Shown one piece after another: positions 62,965 through 64,000 of a DNA stretch of 64,000 nucleotides. The notes under the pieces are model-generated. The model made no database searches, was not told the DNA's origin, and worked only from the letters and a program-made list of their open reading frames with translations. The stretch comes from Apostichopus japonicus (Eukaryota > Echinodermata > Holothuroidea > Aspidochirotida > Stichopodidae), in assembly GCF_037975245.1 (NCBI RefSeq), contig NC_092561.1, forward strand, positions 21,464,826 to 21,528,825, read 5' to 3'. Each line of letters opens with the position of its first letter. Position 1 is the stretch's first letter. The translations under genes and the position numbers were made by a program.

Positions 62965-63340
62965 CAGTCCCTGGACTATCCTTTTAAGCAATTTAGTCTC
63001 TGGACTATCCTTTTGAACTATTCATTCCCTGGACTATCCTTTTGAACTATTTAGTCCCTGGACTATCGTTTTAAACAATTTAGTCTTTGGACTATCCTTT
63101 TGAACTATTCAGTCCCTGGACTATCCTTTTGAACAATTTAATCTCTGGACCAACCTTTTAAACAATTTAGTCTTTGGACTATCCTTTTATTAAACAATTT
63201 AGTCCCTGGACTATCCTTTTAAGCAATTTAGTCTCTGGACTATCCTTTGAACAATTTAGTCCCTGGACTATCCTTTGAACTATTCAGTCCCTGGACTATC
63301 CTTTTAAGCAATTTAGTCTCTGGACTATCCTTTTAAACTA
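62965..63340. repeat. Minisatellite of about 29-nt units next to a splice donor
   Basis: About 13 units of agtccctggactatcctttt followed by gaactattc or aagcaattt. The array ends within about 10 nt of the donor of the exon at 63350-63463 on the - strand. Confidence 0.95.
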
Positions 63341-63349
63341 AATACTTAC

Positions 63350-63463
63350 TCTTCATACTGACTCTTGAGTGTTTCCAAGTGTCGCTTCAGCATCACACAT
63401 ATTTCCTGCTTGGAAGTTAGCTCTTGAGTGATGGAATTGAGGTTACCCTCTGTTTCTTTCAAC
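63350..63463 (-). CDS. Internal exon of an unidentified coiled-coil gene
   Basis: On the - strand a 114-nt segment lies between an acceptor (tttcctcag) and a gtaagt donor. It begins with one base completing a codon and ends with two bases of the next. It encodes about 37 residues rich in Glu, Lys, Leu and Gln (LKETEGNLNSITQELTSKQE, then LKRHLETLKSQYEE), a heptad-like coiled coil. The gene runs on beyond both sides. Family not identifiable from one exon. Confidence 0.6.
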
Positions 63464-63994
63464 CTGAGGAAAAATATGAGACAACGGAAGATATTGATAA
63501 TAAAAGGAGTACTTGGGAGAGGAGGACAGGTGTTGGAGAAGAGATCCCCATGACAGAAAGCTGAGTATCACAAAATGAGGACTAAATGATTGCAGACAAA
63601 GCTATCACAAAAGAAATGATTTGAACAGATAATAATAATATTTAATAATATTGCATAGAGAGAGAGAAAATTAAAATGTAAGCAACAAAACTTCAAAGCT
63701 GATAAAAAACCCTGAAAAGACAATCCTTCCTATTAGATTTTCAATAACATTACTGACAACTGTCTAAGTGTCACCAAAAGTAAGGTGGAATAAATTTAGA
63801 GAGAGGGACCGGAATAGTTGAGTGGGTGGTATGCACAGGAAGGCAACAGAAGTAAAGAGATGTGTTTGCTCTCTTTCTCAGAGCAAAATAACCTACCAAT
63901 ACAATAGAACTATGCATGATGTTAAGAAATTGTTGGTTTTGGTCATATAAATAGTCCTTTCTTTTATGTTAATTTGATAACAACAACAGCTTAC
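63464..63994 (-). other. Probable intron of the coiled-coil gene
   Basis: No open frame or repeat of note. It is flanked by the acceptor at 63464 and the donor candidate at 63989-63994. Confidence 0.4.
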
Positions 63995-64000
63995 CGTTGA
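63995..64000 (-). CDS. Edge of the preceding exon of the coiled-coil gene
   Basis: On the - strand the window edge reads tcaacg followed by gtaagc, a donor. It would be the end of the exon before 63350-63463. Only six bases are visible, so this is tentative. Confidence 0.35.

Noticed and set aside
62965-63340. CRISPR-like array
   Set aside because: The units are contiguous with no unique spacers and the genome is eukaryotic; it is a minisatellite.

Overview
This is a eukaryotic (metazoan) genomic window. Its genes are intron-rich with GT-AG splice sites, its intergenic DNA is AT-rich and full of repeats, and positions 62276-62375 are a 100-N assembly gap. The protein families (tandem VWD/C8/TIL modules, a fibrinogen C-terminal domain, a Tie-type ectodomain, a RING/B-box protein of the kind expanded in echinoderms) suggest an echinoderm. 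A sea cucumber is my guess, but only by inference.

Region 1 (222-26648, + strand) is the 3' part of a very large secreted-type gene. I reconstructed 32 core exons with consistent phases, giving about 2,181 residues. They form five tandem modules, each VWD - C8 - TIL - short EGF/VWC-like linker, followed by a fibrinogen C-terminal domain (FReD) and a stop. The gene starts upstream of the window. Three further small exons may add a basic, protease-site-like stretch and a Tyr-rich stretch in module 2.

Region 2 (about 26.65-37.8 kb) is a repeat field. It holds a 2.5 kb interspersed repeat ending near a perfect palindrome, a truncated third copy of its end, a nine-unit satellite of about 180 bp, a family of short GC-rich repeats, a large foldback and a hAT-like non-autonomous element with near-perfect 8-bp target duplications.

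Region 3 (37824-49115, + strand) is an 11-exon gene for a soluble protein resembling the ectodomain of Tie receptors: signal peptide, two Ig domains, Tie-type EGF repeats, an extra EGF and two CUB domains. It ends with no transmembrane segment or kinase. The signal-peptide exon is separated from the rest by an intron of 3.2 kb containing an 81-copy TA repeat and a long inverted repeat. The inverted repeat creates a competing start codon.

Region 4 (49.2-56.6 kb) is intergenic. It has a second full copy of the 2.5 kb repeat, interrupted by a tRNA-derived SINE, and a local duplication at 54.9-55.8 kb.

Region 5 (56695-58887, - strand) is an intact single-exon 730-residue TRIM-like protein (RING, two B-boxes, coiled coil, probable beta-propeller), probably with a 5' UTR intron. 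Beyond it are two minisatellites, the gap, and one exon of a coiled-coil gene on the - strand that continues past the window.

The most suggestive feature is that a FReD-ending secreted protein lies directly upstream of a Tie-ectodomain protein. In vertebrates the FReD of angiopoietins is the ligand for Tie2. A functional link here is a hypothesis only.
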